The notes under the pieces are model-generated. The model did no database searches. It saw nothing but the letters and a program-made list of their open reading frames with translations, and was not told where the DNA came from. From contig JBAMJR010000031.1 in NCBI GenBank assembly GCA_038501785.1, positions 5,438,001 through 5,502,000 on the forward strand: a DNA stretch of 64,000 nucleotides. The letters run 5' to 3'. The position numbers were made by a program, and so were the translations under genes. This DNA is from Myoxocephalus aenaeus. Its lineage: Eukaryota > Chordata > Actinopteri > Perciformes > Cottidae. How positions within the stretch are numbered: position 1 is the stretch's first letter; every line of letters starts with the position of its first letter. Shown one piece after another: positions 60,722 through 64,000 of the stretch.

Positions 60722-61457
60722 GAAGCTTTCGGAGGGTGTCAGAGGGCAAGAGGAAACTAAATGATCTTGGATGAGGTCTTGAATGAATGGTAAACTTAGA
60801 GACCCTCCGCTCAACAATGGACACGCGTCATCCGGTCATTTCAGAAATATTCAGCACCCTTGATTTTCCAAGAGTGTCCCGTTATGTCATGGCAGCCCTG
60901 GCGCGCAACTTTCCTTAGTCCAAATGGTAGCTAAATGCAAGGGTCCATCAAAACGTCTTCAACTACCATAAACAAGCGCAGTATTCTGACGCTAAACGTT
61001 GGTAGTTGTGTGAATTACTTTGAGAGATTTACAACACGTTGGAAGTGCCCAGATTATTGCTATCTTCCATTCTTTAAATTAATCCAGCGGTTGATGAGAG
61101 TCACAACTGTGCGGTCACCTCCAGATCATCTCCACGAAGAAGTAAAGGGAAAAAAGTACATCCTCAAACTTTTGCCAGTTGTACTGCTGCTTTTAAAAGC
61201 TCCCCTCAGTGTTTCCCCTGGATCCCCAAAGTCCCCGTGTAGACTTCTCTTAAGCGCAATTTAAAATAAATTCAAAACTGGAAAACAAACTGTTCGTTCG
61301 GACAAAAAGTGAGCTGGTCTCGATTGGCTTCTGTGTGATTCCCAAAACCTAGCGGTTTTGCCTGCTTGCCTCTGTCACACTCAAACTCAGTTACTACCCC
61401 AAGTGCGCCCATTCCGTCTGCGCTCTGGTCCCCGCGGTCCTAGCGCATACAGCCGAT

Positions 61458-61458
<1 letters not shown>

Positions 61459-61551
<93 letters not shown>
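61459..61551. repeat. (GA)n microsatellite
   Basis: About 46 uninterrupted AG units, about 800 bp upstream of the adgra2 start codon. On the minus (gene) strand it is a polypyrimidine (CT)n tract. Confidence 0.96.
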
Positions 61552-61553
<2 letters not shown>

Positions 61554-64000
61554 CAGATTATATGGTAAACTGCACAAAACCAAACCAAAAAACTCACGTT
61601 TGTTGCAGACTTTTTGCAGCTCCAAATCGAGTAAAAATATATATTTTTAATATTTTGCATCTATTTTTTGTAAGATAATTAAGACTTATTACCTCATCCT
61701 CATGATGTATCTCTATAGGTTATTTTGAGAGAAAGACTGGCAGTGGCCTAAATTCTGTAAAGGCAACAACACGCAAACCCTGAAATGTCATAAAGAGAAA
61801 ACGTTTTGGAGCAAAGAAGACGACTATGGAAATTGTGTTGTGAAATATTGTGAGAGTTTATAGCATTTAAATGGTTTCAATGCCGTATTGCTGTTTGGTT
61901 GCTGATTGATTTGAATTGGCTTTTTTCCAGCCAGGTAGTCGAAGACAGGATCGATCTTGATTTTAATGTGGGCCTTCAATGGGAGAGCAAACTTGAGTTA
62001 TGAATGAATGCTGAGGGTCTCTTGTGTATTGTGTGTTTCAACAGATCAAAGGCTTTTTATTCAATCAGCGGGAAAGAGGGGAAGTAAAGACTTTTATAGA
62101 TACGATTCACTATTTTCTATATTGTTGGTGCAGAAAGAGTTACAGCAGAGAACAGTTTGATCTGCAATATAAAATAAGACTGAGTTGTCACTGACCATAT
62201 TGAAGATGGGAACATTATGAATTATTCTTTCTTTTTTTTATCTTAATGACGTAGTGTGTCGTATTTTTCCTGCAGTTGTTTTCATGTCCACTTGGAGGTA
62301 ATTGCCATCAGCAGGCTACCTATAAAAATGGCATTCGATAGATGCTTTAATAGAAGTCTTTCTGTGCTGATGGCCACAGTAAGAGAGCAATGAAAGCGGC
62401 CTTAACTCTGAATGCAAATTAGTTTTTGCAGTTCTAACAAACAAAGCTGCTGAACCCTATAAAGGACTGAAGCCCAATTCAAAGTCAACACACAAGTGCT
62501 TTGCTTATCATATGCTGTTTATATTGTCAAAGTAGGTATAATATACAGGAAGAAGAAGAGCTACTGCGTGTTGATAATTCTAAGTGTAGCGATAATCAGA
62601 GAAAAATCATTTCAAGAACTCAAATATTTTGTTGAAAGAATATCTTTTTTTAAATATAACTTTTTCCCCACTGAAAGAATCCTGCTCAGTCCAAAAAATA
62701 CAGAGGATCATATAAACATCCTCAAGGTCTCATTTACACATGTTTGCCTGTGTGTATGGAAAGTTCCCAAAGTATAGTACCCGACCCATGGATTTCTGTT
62801 TTAAAAATACTTTTTGATATACGAGAGGCCTGGGAGGATGGAGGCTGTATAGCGATTCAAATCTGGAGAGCATTTCATAATATGGGAAGGTGAACAAGGA
62901 AAGCTTTTGAAAAGGGACTTTATGCAATTGGGCTTGACATGTGTTCACTGACATATCCCAACTGCAGGCACCTCAGTCATGTGAGCATGCTCGGCAGTAT
63001 AATGGTCCACTGTGCTCTGACCCGCACAGTGGACCCCAGGTTTGTTATTCCTGTATCTGATACTGTACACTGGAGCGGGCTCAGAGAGTCAGCATGATTA
63101 TTGAAAGAAAGCAAAAGGAGTGGATGGGCGCCTGCTCAGCACCGAAACAGAGAGCTGTTTATCCAAGCTGTTAAATAAGGCTTCAAGTACAACACCCCCC
63201 TCCAACTCCACAAAGCCCAAATCTCTCTCATCTGGAGAGCACAGTTTCCATTTAAAATGTCACGTCCTGAACTGCACATTACATCAAATTGTACTTAATG
63301 GCATCCAGACAAACTTTAATGTCGTTCCAACATTTTCTCTCCATGCACCCCGGAGCCCCCACTCGCTCCTTATAGCCAAGCATGCAATCTCTCCTTCTCC
63401 ATGTTCCACATCTGGACTGCATTCCAGGTGGGGAATTGAGAAAGGGGAGAACGTCAGGAAGGAAAGGTGGAACGCAGAGAGGCTAAAAAAGTAGGACCGA
63501 GACCATTTCTTCGGGGAGATCGTGCTGGAAGTTACGCAAGCTTTTGGGATGTATGACGACAGACGAAACATTTTGCCGTTTGATGATCCTGTTGTCCTCC
63601 AAATCACACGTTAGAGAATGCATCTAAAAGCAACAGGACAATCAGAGATGTAATCCAGCCAAAGTGACTGCTGAGATTGAGGCACAGCTCAGGCTAGTGT
63701 TCCTATCAGTGGATAAACAAAAGAAAACTTCCAGCCAGGAAGCGAACACCGGGTCCTCTGTAAGGCACTCATCTGTTTGTGAGTCTTTCTTGACATCTAG
63801 TGGTGCGATCAGCAGCACACACAAGCCGCCCTCTGAGACGCTGCGTCAGTCTACCAGTCTGTCCTGCGGTGAATGGTTCGAATTAAGGGTTTATTGGGAC
63901 ATTAAACCCACTTCTCCCACAGTTTACAAGGTTATCAAACCATAATGTGGTGCCATATTTCCCTGCAGTAAATACCTTTGTCCCCCATTAATAATTATTA

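Larger units (their letters stand above)
60658..64000. other. adgra2 upstream region
   Basis: It contains the presumed 5' leader (uORFs at 60697-60721), promoter DNA of unknown TSS, and a GA tract at 61459-61551. The non-repetitive stretch 62280-62480 looks evenly composed and could be a conserved noncoding element. ORFs here (60935-61264, 62496-62777, 63120-63494) show no family signature. Confidence 0.5.

Noticed and set aside
61358..61678. Arg-Glu repeat ORF
   Set aside because: Translation of the GA microsatellite.

Overview
The window looks like genomic DNA from a teleost fish. The genes are vertebrate, with GT-AG introns. Intergenic and intronic DNA is AT-rich, full of CA/TG, TA and GA microsatellites, and carries several short interspersed elements I associate with bony fish. 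I cannot name the species.

Layout from left to right. (1) 18-994, minus strand: the 3' part of a gene with a Ulp1-type (C48) cysteine protease domain followed by a C-terminal PHD finger; its 5' exons, including the one with the catalytic His, were not found. (2) 2579-3500: an AT-rich satellite of about 151 bp units alternating between two types. (3) 6016-9152, plus strand: a two-exon prolactin-releasing-peptide receptor (prlhr-like GPCR). Its single intron splits the DRY motif and contains a 1.15 kb, almost perfectly palindromic foldback element flanked by TA. (4) 11521-23745, minus strand: rab11fip1 (Rab-coupling protein), six coding exons, 1237 aa. (5) 26488-60657, minus strand: adgra2 (GPR124), nineteen coding exons, 1364 aa, from signal peptide to the C-terminal ETTV PDZ ligand. 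Introns 1 and 2 (16.0 and 9.9 kb) hold most of the repeats. (6) 60658-64000: adgra2 upstream region, with three short uORFs and a long GA tract.

All splice junctions of prlhr, rab11fip1 and adgra2 were worked out by hand. In each case the exon lengths sum to a whole number of codons and the phases join. rab11fip1 and adgra2 are neighbours on human 8p11.23 as well. The prlhr-rab11fip1-adgra2 block also mirrors PRLHR-RAB11FIP2-ADGRA1 on human 10q26, which suggests an ancient duplicated segment.

The genes do not form one pathway. Adgra2 is the Wnt7/Reck co-receptor of brain endothelium and neural crest, Rab11fip1 is an endosome-recycling adaptor, and Prlhr is a neuropeptide receptor. I did not find a convincing new biological system. 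The most unusual items are the intronic foldback palindrome, the dimeric satellite, the Ulp1-PHD gene, a retroelement tail forming the splice acceptor of adgra2 exon 13, and several residue-level departures in Adgra2.
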